Source: Ascaris suum
Lineage: Eukaryota; Nematoda; Chromadorea; Rhabditida; Ascarididae
Length of the DNA stretch: 64,000 nucleotides
Direction of reading: 5' to 3'
Assembly (NCBI GenBank): GCA_013433145.1
Contig: CM024174.1
Location: forward strand, 12,467,484-12,531,483
Part shown: positions 26,959 through 39,700 of the stretch, one piece after another
How positions within the stretch are numbered: position 1 is the stretch's first letter
Layout of the letters: each line of letters begins with the position of its first letter
Translations under genes and position numbers: made by a program
The notes under the pieces: generated by a model
Database searches by the model: none
The model's input: only the letters and a program-made list of their open reading frames with translations
Told to the model about the DNA's origin: nothing

Positions 26959-26975
26959 GGGGGGGGGGGGGGGGG
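26959..26975. repeat. G17 homopolymer
   Basis: Seventeen G, the longest C/G run in the window, upstream of the kinase gene. Confidence 0.95.
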
Positions 26976-28399
26976 AATAGAGGGGAGAAGGGGAAAAGAA
27001 GACAAAGCATGATCAGTCTAGAATCCTTTGAAGTACGATGTACATAGTCAGCATATTAACAGTTTTTGTAATTGTTTTTATCGTAATACGGGTAAGGCTT
27101 TCGTTGTATGATTACCACCATTGTTTACTTCAAGCACAACCTTACTCGTTCTTCCACAACTTGGTTTCGCTATAGATTGATAAGGAGCAGACGGTAATAT
27201 CAGCTTCTCTAAAGATATCGTTGTGGATGTGCAGCCGTTGTCAGCGTTGTTTCATTCCTTTTTTGCCTTCTATTATAGGAGTCATCGAAAAAAAACAATG
27301 AAGTGCCCCGCTTTCTAAAAGGAGACACAAATTGCAACGAGGAAACGGCTGTGATCAATTCAAATAACGACGGTGGAATATCGGGATGAAATTAGGTTGA
27401 TGGTACGTTTGAGTCCAATAATAATCAAAGAGATAATTTTGAAAAGTTGGACGAAATGATGGGGTTCAATGTGTGAGTGCTTAAAAGACTGGGCTGTGTA
27501 GCTCATGCGCGGCCTTGACATCAGTAGAAGGTCTGAAGGCAGCCGGATGCCGCATAGAAGTCGGGGCGCTGATGAAGGTTATACGGAAATCCAGAAGCAA
27601 AACCAGTAAGAGAATATCTTTATGCAATATCTCGCATGAAAACTAGCTACCACTAGAACGTTGTCAGCTACGCGGCGGAACGCTAGCTTTGTGTTAAGAA
27701 CGACGCTTCGGAAGTGCTTTTTTTGATGACTCGAAATGAAAGGAAACACAGCGTTCTCTCTGCACGTTAAGCACACTATATGTGTTGTTGTTGTTTTTTT
27801 TTTAGCAGCATTATATCAAATCAGGACCAGAAGTACATTAAAAGTACAGCATAGTAAGGCTTTGAAAAAAAAAAGGTTTAATTACAGTGTTATGCCATTT
27901 TTGAATGAGAACTATAATTTTTGATATTTGTGAGCAGAATTACGAAATCGCCTATCGTGCCAACTTTCTAGGACGCTTCTCCACTTCGTTTAGTTGAAGG
28001 ATTCACAGAGCTGATCGGCGCTTCTTGGGAATGCGTATGAACTAGTGCATCTTCTAGAGTTGGGCGATCATTTAAGGTGCTAACTATTTTCAGCGGATTT
28101 TATCTTCGTATTTTTTTTCCTAATCGTGATTTGAAGCAATCAAATAAGAAGGCACAAACAAATATAATAGAAATTTATGTGCAGAAATTTATCGACGGGG
28201 AGCGAAAAGAGATCACAATTTGCGACATTTAAGAAGTCAATATTTATTTCTCATTATATTGTTGAATTAAATGGATTTGATAAAATATTTGAATACAGTA
28301 TCCCTTCATATTATAGACGTATCAGAAGCGTCTTCATCGTTGAGACACCTGGAATCAGAATCCATGAGTCCATTGCACCAACTTTCAGCGCATTTGAAA

Positions 28400-28414
28400 C
28401 CCCCCCCCCCCCCG
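28400..28414. repeat. C15 homopolymer
   Basis: Fifteen C in the intergenic region; it creates the Pro run in the plus-strand ORFs there, which I do not regard as genes. Confidence 0.95.
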
Positions 28415-29513
28415 ATATATCACTTTTTCTCGCAAGATCAAGAACTCTCGCATGTCACTATTCGTCGTCACTAGTTTTCATTATTCTTCTAACTCAATAT
28501 ACAAGTGTGTGTATCTATGACAACCGCATCTCCTAGTCTTCTCTTTTTTTTTTGAAAAGACTAGAATTCCCGGGTACCTTCGATACCTCAATTGACTGGA
28601 ATAGGTGAGGGATGCCAACAGGTATTTATATAGAATCTTTTAAATTTAAACACTGCTAGCGTTAAAGCTTGTTGAGCGAGTTGCAAAATATTCGTGAAGA
28701 AAGCATAGTAAACAATCGTTTCTATTCACATAAAGACAAGGAAATATTGGCGGTCTCTAGTAATAAATATGAATGTTTAAATCGAAACGTCAGCTTTATA
28801 CTTCGTTAGCGATTCATTGCTACCTTATTGGCGAATCTGAATGTGATAATTACTCTCCAAATGTCACTCCCCCACCCCGGAAGACATTTTCGCTCATTTC
28901 GATAAGGATCTATAAAATGGCTTTACATTCTATTCTTCGCTAAACTCCACTTCAAAATTTTATTCCCCCATATTATTCAAGCATATTCAAGTGTCTTCTC
29001 ACTCCTCTTATTTTGTAGTCTTAAGTCAACGAGTGGGTTTCATTCTCACTTGCATCCTTGCATGAAGCAAATTTAAGTAATAAATGAACTATCGTAAAAC
29101 ATTAACAGCTATATGTGATACTTCAGTATGATGACGTAGATAATGCTCAAATTTCATGGAGAAGGTTCAGAGCCAATTTGCAAACTGGGTTCTCGTCTTA
29201 AAGCTTGTCAAAAATTGTGCCTACAACTTTCGCAAATCTTTTTGTTTCGAAAGGTTGTTTATATATGCAATAGTGAGTGTGGATTTGATTTCGGATATCA
29301 CAAATCAAGCTTCACTTTGAGTACTGCACCGACACAGACCTACATTCTTACGGGTAACGTTGCATATTCAGCAATGCCACCTGTCATTAAGGTATAAGTA
29401 GGAAACTCTATCAATCCGAGTCGACTATGGAGCTGTTTTGATAAATCAGCTAGGAATTGCAGCAATAGCTGTCAGCGTGAAAACAACACTCACCAGAGCT
29501 CCTCCAGTAGCCG

Positions 29514-32500
29514 TCATCTAGACGCACCTACTGGTGATTTAATTGCTGCCACCGTCGATTTGCCAGGAACTCCTCCAACTGCAGTCATTGTGGAAGCACC
29601 AGCTGGAATCCCTCCAACTGCGGTCATGGTGGAAGCACTAACTGGAACTCCTCTAACCGCTGTCATTGTGGACGTACCCACAGGTGCCCCAATCACTGCC
29701 ACTGTCGATTTGCCAGGGATTCCTCCGACTGCAGTCATGGTGGAAGCACCAACTGGAATCCCTCCAACTGCGGTCATGGTAGAAGCACCAACTGGAATTC
29801 CTCTGACCGCTGTCATTGTAGACGCACCACCCACTGGTGCCCCAATCACTGCCACTGTCGATTTGCCAGGAACTCCTCCAACTGCGGTCATCGTTGAAGC
29901 ACCAACTGGAACTCCGACTGCTGTCATCGTAGACGCTCCCAATGGTGTCCCGATCGCTGTCATTGTCGATTTGCCAGGAACTCCTCCGATTGCTGTCATC
30001 GTAGACGCACCCACTGGTGCCCCGATCGCTGTCATTGTCGATTTGCCAGGAACTCCTCCAACTGCGGTCATCGTTGAAGCACCAACTGGAACTCCGACTG
30101 CTGTCATCGTAGACGCTCCCAATGGTGTCCCGATCGCTGTCATTGTCGATTTGCCAGGAACTCCTCCGATTGCTGTCATCGTAGACGCACCCACTGGTGC
30201 CATCGCTGTCATTGTCGATTTGCCTCCGATTGCTGTCATCGTAGACGCACCCACTGGTGCCCCGATCGCTGTCATTGTCGATTTGCCAGGAACTCCTCCA
30301 ACTGCGGTCATCGTTGAAGCACCAACTGGAATTCCGACTGCTGTCATCGCAGACGCACCCACTGCTGCCCCGATCGCTGTCATCGTAGACGCACCCACTG
30401 GTGTCCCGATCGCTGTCATTGTCGATTTGCCAGGAACTCCTCCAACTGCGGTCATCGTTGAAGCACCAACTGGAACTCCGACTGCTGTCATCGTAGACGC
30501 TCCCACTGATGTCCCGATCGCTGTCATTGTCGATTTGCCAGGAACTCCTCCGATTGCTGTCATCGTAGACGCACCCACTGGTGCCCCGATCGCTGTCATT
30601 GTCGATTTGCCAGGAACTCCTCCGATTGCTGTCATCGTAGACGCACCCACTGGTGCCCCGATCGCTGTCATTGTCGATTTGCCAGGAACTCCTCCGATTG
30701 CTGTCATCGTAGACGCACCCACTGGTGCCCCGATCGCTGTCATTGTCGATTTGCCAGGAACTCCTCCAACTGCGGTCATCGTTGAAGCACCAACTGGAAC
30801 TCCGACTGCTGTCATCGTAGACGCACCCATTGGTGTCCCGATCGCTGTCATTGTCGATTTGCCAGGAACCCCTCCAACTGCGGTCATCGTTGAAGCACCA
30901 ACTGGAACTCCGACTGCTGTCATCGTAGACGTTCCCACTGGTGTCCCGATCGCTGTCATTGTCGATTTGCCAGGAACTCCTCCGATTGCTGTCATCGTAG
31001 ACGCACCCACTGGTGTCCCGATCGCTGTCATTGTCGATTTGCCAGGAGCTCCTCCAACTGCTGTCATCGTAGGCGAATGTACTGGTGACCCAATCGCCGC
31101 CGTGGTCAATTTGCCGAAGGCTCCTCCAACTGCTGTCACCGTAGGTGAATGTACTGGTGACCCAATCGCCGTCGTGGTCGACTTGCCGAAGGCTCCTCCA
31201 ACTGCTGTCATCGTAGGCGAATGTACTGGTGACCCAATCGCCGCCGTGGTCAATTTGCCGAAGGCTCCTCCAACTGCTGTCACCGTAGGTGAATGTACTG
31301 GTGACCCAATCGCCGTCGTGGTCGACTTGCCGGGGGCTCCTCCAATTGCTGTCATCGTAGGCGAATGTACTGGTGACCCAATTGCTGTCGTGGTCAATTT
31401 GCCGAAGCTCCTCCAACTGCTGTCATCGTAGGCGAATGTACTGGTGACCCGATCGCCGTCGTGGCCCCGAAGGCTCCTCCAACTGCTGTCATCGTAGGTG
31501 AATGTACTGGTGACCCAATCGCCGTCGTGGTCGATTTGCCGGGAGTTGCTCCAACTGCGGTCACGGTGGAAGCACCGACTGGAGCTCGTCCAATTGGCTT
31601 TATCGATGCGCCTACTGGAACTCCCACCGCGATTGTCGTAGGCTTGCCCTGCGGCGCAGCTGAAAGAACTAATTTGCTCTTTCTTAGAGGTTCCCTCATT
31701 CGTCTGTTTTTTCGAGCTTTGACGTTTGTAGTCTTATTTATTTCATACTGATAGGTCTTACTGGATGAATGAGTAAAAAAAAATTTCAGTCAAAGTTTCC
31801 AGAAGGCGAAGCTCAACTTCAGTTTCAACGTGAAACATTGCCGTAAAGAAATTCACGACCATCTCGTACTCCATTTTTTGCTTTCGCCACCAGGATAACC
31901 GACGTTCTACGAGATATATTATGCGCCCCTTCTATTATAATAATAAGTAATTTTTTTCATCAACGAAACTCGACGAATCGGCGAGGAAACCAACCTGAGC
32001 CGCTCGCATATATGGCCTTAGTTATCACTCTCTGTGCTTCCTTAGAACCTCCAACCGTCCCACCACCAGGCCCGCGGCGGTAGACCGAGGACATGCGATG
32101 CCAGTAAAACTAGAAAATGTTCACGAATAAATGACTTTTTGCGCGCTGTGACTATATTTATACCCTAAAGCTATGCAAATTTTCTTCATGACAGAAAATT
32201 TGTTTTTTATCCTCGGTTAACATGTTATATTTTTAATATTTTCTTCATTCAAAATTTCTCTGTTTTATACCTGCGCAGGTGTACGTATGGGATAGAAAGA
32301 TAGGCCGTTGAGCAAACATGAAGAACTTGTTATTAGTTGCATAGTTGCAAGGATAGCATACTGCAGCAATATGCGTTCAAAAGCTTTCACGGTGATCAGT
32401 AGGTACTGGATGGATATGCAAATGCATAGGAATTAAAGTCTATTAGTCGATCGTTTTTACCAGTAAAGTAAGGCGTTGTGTCGTGTATGAGTCCCGTCTC

Positions 32501-35500
32501 CGTCTGTGTTCCATCGCAGCTTTGACGCAATTGATGCGGTTTTCTTTCGTCATATTGAATTTAAATTTGTGCTATTTATTGCACCAATATGAATTATTGT
32601 CAACGTTTTTTCTATATCTTTTAAATTATACTATGCAATAGTATGATGTAATAGAATGTAACGTAGTATGGTTCTTTAATTTTAAAAAAAGCATACTTTT
32701 TTATTTGGTACAAGTATAGTTTGAGTGAGAAAAAATAGACATTGCTTATTGGAAGATCTGGGATCATACGATGCACTACACATTAATGGCACATCTAAGT
32801 AACGCTTATATTATAACTGATTTTGAAGAACGCGAGGAATATCTCGTCTCACTTCGCATATTTTTCTTTTGTGAGTTAACAAAACTGCTTTTTCGAAGAA
32901 AAATCACTGCAACAACCCTTCCTCTCCATGGGAGTGAGGTTTATAGTTGCATCATATAATACACCATCGACCGTAATACAATTGTCATACCGTATATTAT
33001 TGTATACCGCTTCCAATTCCATCAGCTCTTTCCGCAACATCGTCTCCCTTCCGCCTCCCCTCCGTCGATCAATCCCCGCATCGCTGTCTCCTTGCTCTTG
33101 TCTGTTGATCCCCCACAAATTGACTTTCCAACCTACGCAATATCATTCCCTTTTTTACGTCTTCATCTCTGCTGAGCCTTCATTTTATTGGAGGCAGACT
33201 GCGATGAAATAATTTTAGAGTTTATTAGCATATTTGTTGGTACAATAATAAACTAGGTGTGAAATATGATGCAGGTAACTCCTTTGACCGTCGATTCACA
33301 ATACGTCGACGATACGACACTGTAGCTGAGAGCAGCATTCGAGCAGATGACGTTAATTTGATCACGAGCACCCGCATGTTCAAAGAACGCCTTGTAGATT
33401 CTACTTCGCGATACACTCGCGTTGCCTTCGACGATATTCTGTAAGGTATGTTCTTACCATAGGGTTGAAAGGAGAGGAAGGGAGGTAGTAGAGGGAGGAA
33501 CACGAGTACAAATCAGTATATACAACGTAATCCCTTACCAATCTCGCGTATAATAGAACTCGCAATAGCAAATTACTAAAAACATTTTTTTTTTTTTTTT
33601 TTTTTTTGCTGAAGAACAGCAGAAGCATTGCTTTGCCTCAAGAAAATTTGCAGTCTAAAACAACGACATGCAACGTTTCTTTGAGGTGTAGAATAAAAAA
33701 CATCTATTTTACAATAAAGAAACAATGCAACACGTGTCCGACGAAATAAATATGCAAAGGAATAAAAAAGAGTATGAAAACCATAAACTAGGCCCACAGC
33801 GATGCGTTTAATACCGACGAAAAGTGGAAAAGAATAGCAGAGATTGTGAAGGATGCAGATCTGTGAGAATACAAACATGAATATGCGAAGGTATTTTAAA
33901 TTGGACAAAAAAGCTTTTTCATCCAAAGGCTTCTTAAGGTTTGGTCATCCGTATTGATTGATTTATTAATTACAGTCAATTCATAACGGTGAATATCCTC
34001 TACAATTTACTTCTTTTTTTGCATCCCTCTCTCTACTCGTTGATTATCGAGCAAAATTAATCTGGGCATTTTATAACGCGCCCCTAAGAATAAATATCTC
34101 ATATGATGCTAGTCACTGATAACGAAACTGAAGACAGAAGGTCATCCTAATAATACAAATTTTAAGCAACAAACTTCATTGCTGCTAGTTTTGTTATTCA
34201 TGTAGTGAAAATATTAAGCAAACAGATTTGTATGTGCAGTTATACATACACAGACAGACATATGCAGACATCGACAGACATTATAGAAATGTCAGCTAAA
34301 TGCGTATTTCGCAAGAAAAAAAAATTGCAAAGACTTTACGAGAAGAAACATCATGGAAAAAAAGTGGCAGGTTTTGACGAGAAATTGGAATCAGCAGTAC
34401 CTCGTCAATTAGTTTACGCAAATCGCCATTATTGCAGACATCATCGTAGGGCGGTGTTGAACGTGCAAAGATACGTCGAAATTTATACTCGGATCCAATG
34501 AGATTCTCTGCAGATTAGCATTTTTTAAATGATTAATCTCTTGTAATTAACTAGCATAAGAATAATTGAAAAGATTAAATCTATGGATGTGCTTGAAAAG
34601 GATTCACTGCCATTGATGATTGTGGAAAACTCGTATTTCAACGTTCTCTTTGAATCCACCTTGAAGTGTAGGCAACTGTGCTCGAGTTTTCATTAGTTTC
34701 TGTTCAACATCATTCAAAATTTTCTCTAACTTTTCAATTGTGGCTCGCTTCTCCACCCTCCCTCTCCCTTCCTCCTTCCATCCATCTCTCCTTCTCTTTC
34801 CTTTTTCTTTTGCCATCCCTCTCTCTTTCCCCCTCCGTCCCTCTTCCTCTTCTTCCTCCCCTTTCTCAATCTCCCTTCCAATGAACTGAAACTGAAAGCA
34901 AATCTCGTGTAATCATATTATTCCCAGTAGCTAGTTATGCAAATATATCTACATACTTTCAGAAAAAATGTTACAACGCGATTGTCGTAAATTAGAGACA
35001 ATTTTAAAATTTCTTACTATTCGCTGTTGTATTTATTAAAATTGTGCGAATGTAAAGATTACTATCTTTTGAATATCTTATTTATCTCTATTTGATGGTA
35101 TAAGAAAAATTTGACTCAGATTCTCGCTTCATAAATTAGTTCATCGCATTACTATTCGCAATTGTTTATGAACTAACAATCAAATATTTATGGATTAAAT
35201 CATCATCGCATTAATTTCGTTTATGAACATAAAATTATTTATGAAAGCGAAAAGACACCTTTTTATAATTCATGGGAAAAAGATAAAATTTGAGCTAAAT
35301 TTTGAAAGAATCGCTTAAATTACCTTTAAATTTAGGTGTTTGTTGATTAATTGCCTGAAACGGTTTTCCTCCATAATAGTTGGGCAATGGGGAACCGCCA
35401 ATGGGAGATTCCATCGTTGCACGCTTCGGAGGATTGATAAGCTTATCAATAGGTGACTGAAGTCTATAAGCATCGTTCGACGGAGTCTTCAATTCCACGT

Positions 35501-35590
35501 ATCCAGTATCCAGTGGTCGCACGATAATATAATTAGGTCGGCAAAGGGGAAGCGATTGACTCGTTTCAGTATTATTTCTACACTCAGCAG
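29514..35590 (-). CDS. unrecognised protein with coiled-coil region and 12-residue repeat tail; frameshifted
   Basis: Exons inferred on the minus strand: 35590-35324, 34885-34608, 33101-33008, 32109-31995, 31906-31818 and 31747-29514. The last five join with consistent phase; the link from 35324 to 34885 does not, so an exon or the true start is missing. I see, in order: a Pro/Ser-rich part (RLQSPIDKLINPPKRATMES), a strongly charged Lys/Glu/Arg stretch from a purine tract, a predicted coiled coil (TIEKLEKILNDVEQKLMKTR), a second charged segment RETMLRKELMELEA, a Gly-rich piece with KEAQRVITKAIYA, the segment WWRKQKMEYEMVVNFF, a basic cluster NVKARKNRRMREPLRKSK, and then long repeats of STMTAIG- type units to a TGA at 29514. 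One base appears deleted near 31406, which shifts the frame: the upstream frame stops at 31394 while the downstream frame is open for over 600 codons. I do not recognise the family. The 5' end is probably missing. Confidence 0.5.
29530..31560 (-). repeat. coding minisatellite, 36-bp units in 72-bp pairs
   Basis: Tandem array of 36-base units, mostly arranged as 72-base pairs, so that each unit encodes 12 residues and a pair 24. On the minus strand the two alternating units read like GKSTMTAIGAPV and GASTMTAIGGVP. Copies at about 30560-30740 are almost or fully identical, whereas the right end (31050-31560) has a distinct variant with SPVHSPTMTAVGG, and the left end is more diverged. Units differ by whole codons in several places (for example 30200-30225), as expected if length changes keep frame. 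Three of the six frames are open through most of the array. Confidence 0.93.
33275..33438. other. exon-like segment of uncertain strand
   Basis: On the plus strand the segment follows GATGCAG, precedes a strong donor (GTAAGG), and reads as good protein, for example TVAESSIRADDVNLITSTRM. On the minus strand it follows CTTACAG and is open in two frames. It falls between two exons of the minus-strand repeat-protein gene. No plus-strand partner exon was found. It is probably coding, but I cannot tell for which gene. Confidence 0.3.
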
Positions 35591-36692
35591 CTGCAGAAAT
35601 TTGTATAAGGATTATTTGTTTCGCTATGCGCTTATTGATATTTTAGTTTTACTTAATATCTTCAAGAATAAATAAGTAAATAAATAAATAAATAAACAAT
35701 TATTGCTCTATAGACATTTTTGATTTGCTCTGCATGAAACTTAACAGGTATAATTTTAAGTAGTAATAGACTGTTAGATTTGGCAAAATGACATATTTCT
35801 GTAACAAATTTCCTTGCTATGTGCTACGCCAAGTAGGTTTTATGTGACAGGTAGGATGGGAAATTATCACAATCGCATTTTCATTTGTTTCTGTCAAATT
35901 TCGGATTCTGGGCTAGATGTATTAAATATTGTCTCGAAACTGGGGCAACGAAAGGTATATAATAGAGGTTTCTTTCAGTCGAATTATTCCTAATTCTTTT
36001 GTCAACTAAATTTGCATATTTGAAAGACTTCATTTAGAAGGTACTATCTAAGTTGTTCATCTAATGAAATTTGACTGCGTTTTGCGTTGTCTGCGGGCAC
36101 GAACCGTTTGGTGAATTCTATCGCAATTCACTTGTATGCTAAATTGGAGTTGGCAGTGTCGGTCGCTTGACCTGTTGCAAGCCTTGAGGCTAACTTTTAA
36201 AGGTCGGTCTATAGGTCTAAACACCAGCTTTAAATGTTTGTGAGCAGCCATTATCCTTGTCTGACGCTCACTATTTTATGACGAAGGCGATGAACATCAA
36301 CCTATCTTAATAAAAAAATTGGAGAAGTTCAGGCGAAATCAGCGTTCCTAATATTCGGTTTTCTGAGGGTATTATTCAATAACAACTAACGTGAACGTAT
36401 CGGAGTTGTGGGGCATTGTTCGGGTGGTGGGCATGAGCACCGCTCTGCGATTGTTGAAGACAGTGCAAAAAGAATTAATGTAACGATTTGCATTAATTGC
36501 CTGAAATATTATTGCTCGCTTATTTTCGCGTCCAACAATATCTAGACTCTCGCTTCGGCATTCTGGGCTTACCGCAAGCAACGATGATTTAGAAAGGCGA
36601 CTTGTAAAATTCGGTCACTGCAACCGGTTCGGCCGTAATATTCTTCATTATTAAATCTGTTTTGAGTTTAAGATATTCTCTATCTCTATATA

Positions 36693-36696
<4 letters not shown>

Positions 36697-36776
<80 letters not shown>
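36697..36776. repeat. (TA)n repeat
   Basis: About 80 bases of pure TA alternation. Confidence 0.97.
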
Positions 36777-36777
<1 letters not shown>

Positions 36778-39700
36778 TACCCATTTAAAAAGTACATCTT
36801 TGCCTACTTTCATCAAAGACAATAAAATATAATAAATCAGATGTCACTTCCTCTAACATACATTATATGCTTACAGTAAGTTTTAAAAATGACCGCAAAG
36901 TTGTTCCTATGCTCAATTTTCGCTAAGAATAACTCTAAATGAATAACTGATAATTTACATAAAATCGTCATAGGTAATATTCTGCAATCGGTTCAAATGA
37001 TGCAACATGAATATAATTAAATCAGCGGAATTTATCACTAACAAAATAAATAATGCTGTCGGAAATCCCTCTAGCGCCTATTTCTCTAGAAATATCCGAT
37101 GATTCACAAGATTGAAACCGAAATATTTATTCATGTTGCTTGCGAAATACCCGAATCATCGTAAGATGCCTCTGGAAGAAATTATTGCTCTAATTTTTGC
37201 GTATTTATTTAACTCGAACAAAACGTATATTAAAACGCAAAATTTTACACTAATTAGAATAAAAATTAAAGCAATAAATTTGGTTATTTTTTAAATTTCT
37301 AGAAAACTTTGGTAATTTTATGCTTTAAATAATTTTCGAATAAAACATAATATTTTAATTGACGCGCAAAGGCAACGCTATTCGAACGTTTAGGCGCTAT
37401 CTCGGAAATTTGGATGCTATTTCTGTTAGCGATAAATTTCGATGAATTTATAGGGATCAGAACTAGAATTTTACGATCGTTGAGTAGCTGTTAATTGAAA
37501 CTTGAAATATTGCGTATTCAATTTCAAAGGCAAATTGCCTCTGGCATTTGCTGCAGATAAAATGAGCTCATTCGTGTAAAATATTGTTTCTCAAAGGTTT
37601 ATTTTGAAGGAGAGAAAAATCTTCGATGCAAATTACTTAGTCAAAAAAAAAAAGAGTCACGTTCTTTTCGTTCAAATGCTCAGTGCTAAGCAGCTGCATT
37701 TGAAGTACAGTGAAACTTCGTTTTGTCGGGAAGGTGTATAGGTTATGCTGAAGACGAAAAATATATAAGAATGGATGATGGACTGCTCCCATTCATACAA
37801 ATAAACGCGTCCACCTCTTTTATTAAGTTTTGAATAACTCCGGCAAGATTTGATTTCATCTGAAGAAAACGGCATAAACCATATAACTTAATAGTCCAAA
37901 ATAGAAGAAAATGGCGGAAGATATCTAGTTACCATAGGCACCTTTTGGCCGACCATGCTATCACCACCTTTTCACGTCTAAATGTGCATCATTCGGAAAA
38001 TAGTGAATTCGCTGTAGTAAAAAAATAGATGTATTAGCCCCATAGCAATGACAAGAATGCCGTTATGTTCTTCGATGTGCAATAAATTTGTATAAATTTG
38101 TTATAACGGCGTTGCAAATATACGCTACAAGAACTTTCGTATCAATAAAAATACATAGATAAAATATCTCTTTTCTTAAATATTTCATGGCCATTAATTA
38201 TTGCAAACGCAACTCTATGAATCCTATAATATAAATGTTCTGTTCAGACGGATTTTGCAATTTTAATTGTAAAATTTGCAATAAGATAGAGATTAACGAT
38301 GCATCTCGCTTAAAAGAAATAAGCATTTCTTATATATGTGCAAATTCTTATAAATTTTTTCAATGGATATTTTTCAAACGTTTTTATTTTTTATCTTTTT
38401 TTTGAGGCTCTTCGTAATATCATTATGATATTGCAATTAAAGATGAATAATAATTTCTTATTTGTATTAAATGAATCTTTTTATTTTCATTGTTTTGCAA
38501 TGAAATTTGCATACAATATTTTCGAAAGTTATATTTAAATTACAATCGATAAATTTTAATCGTTACAATTTTCATCAATAATTTTATCATTTATTAAATT
38601 GCAATTAATTAGAAAATTAATAAATTCCTCAAAAAAAAATTTTTTTTTTTCTCTATTATTCGTATCATATTTCTTTTCTATAAATTTGAAATGTTTATGA
38701 AAATAAATCGGATTAGAAAAACGCAAATAAATGAGGTGAGAAAAATTTCATTAAAAAATTCGCAAATTAATTGTTCGATTGTATTTTGCAATTAGACGAT
38801 TTTGCAATCGCTAATAATTAAGAATTTCAAAAAAAATTTAAGAGCTAATTGAAATAAGAGGAAATTCCAACAAGCGAATTACACTAAACGTTTTATTTGA
38901 GTGTTTCATGATGCGAATCAAAAAAAAAAACGTAATGAAGCCGCTCACATGATTCGCACTTTGCATTTCATTCACCTGATTAACCAGTTTTAGAAGTTCA
39001 ACCACACGTACATAAACGATATTTTAAATGTTCAAAGATCTTCTTTAAAAAAAAAAATCATCATATTTATTATCTAAACGGTATAGCTAAAGATATCGTT
39101 GACGTAACATATGTTGATCCCGCAAAGTTAACAGATTAACATGAAAATTTGCATAAATGATCATCGTACTTATCTATTAAATCTTGCGCCTAAAGAGTTT
39201 AAGTGATTCTCGAATACAAATTGTCGAACAGACAGATAGGCAGACAGACCGACAGACACGTTCAAACCCATAAACAGACATCACAGTAATATGCCTACAA
39301 ATGTAAGCTTATGAAAGCATTTATGCATTGTTGATTAAGTAATTTATTTAAGATTCGTAAATGAAGAAAGATTATTGTGCACTCCGGCATGATATGCATA
39401 TTTTTTGCAGTCTAGCCCGCTGGATCAGCCTACTGCATTAGCATGTTGAAAAGGTTGGAAATCGTAAATTACGCTGACTTGAGATTCACTAGGATGTTTT
39501 TTTATAAAGCACAGTGCGTGTTTTTCTACCTTTTTTTGGAAAACATTCCGCTGCATATAAAAATAGTGCTCGAGATCTACGCTGAGAGCAAAAATACCTA
39601 CGATAAGTCATAAAATTTTCATTTCTTCGAACAACATCATCATATTTGCAATAAACAAAATTTATTGTGAGAGTGGCTTCCTCACTAATATGATTACAAT

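Larger units (their letters stand above)
25981..29513. other. intergenic region between kinase and repeat-protein genes
   Basis: This holds the upstream flank of the kinase gene and the 3' flank of the minus-strand repeat-protein gene. It has a G17 run, a C15 run and a GC-richer patch at about 27480-27700 with protein-like plus-strand reading (SVEGLKAAGCRIEVGALM) but no start, stop or splice partners. No gene could be supported. Confidence 0.5.

Noticed and set aside
27480..27780. GC-richer patch with protein-like plus-strand reading
   Set aside because: No ATG, stop or splice boundaries that agree with the frame; too short to assign to a transposon family.
29560..31431. 623-codon plus-strand ORF across the minisatellite
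   Set aside because: It is a shadow of the stop-free repeat. The minus strand has upstream exons in phase, a basic lead-in and a natural end, while the plus-strand ORF has no exons around it.
34205..34501. plus-strand ORF with a Lys-rich and His-rich end
   Set aside because: It begins in AT-rich sequence, has no partner exon or family match, and its end is ordinary; not enough to call a gene.
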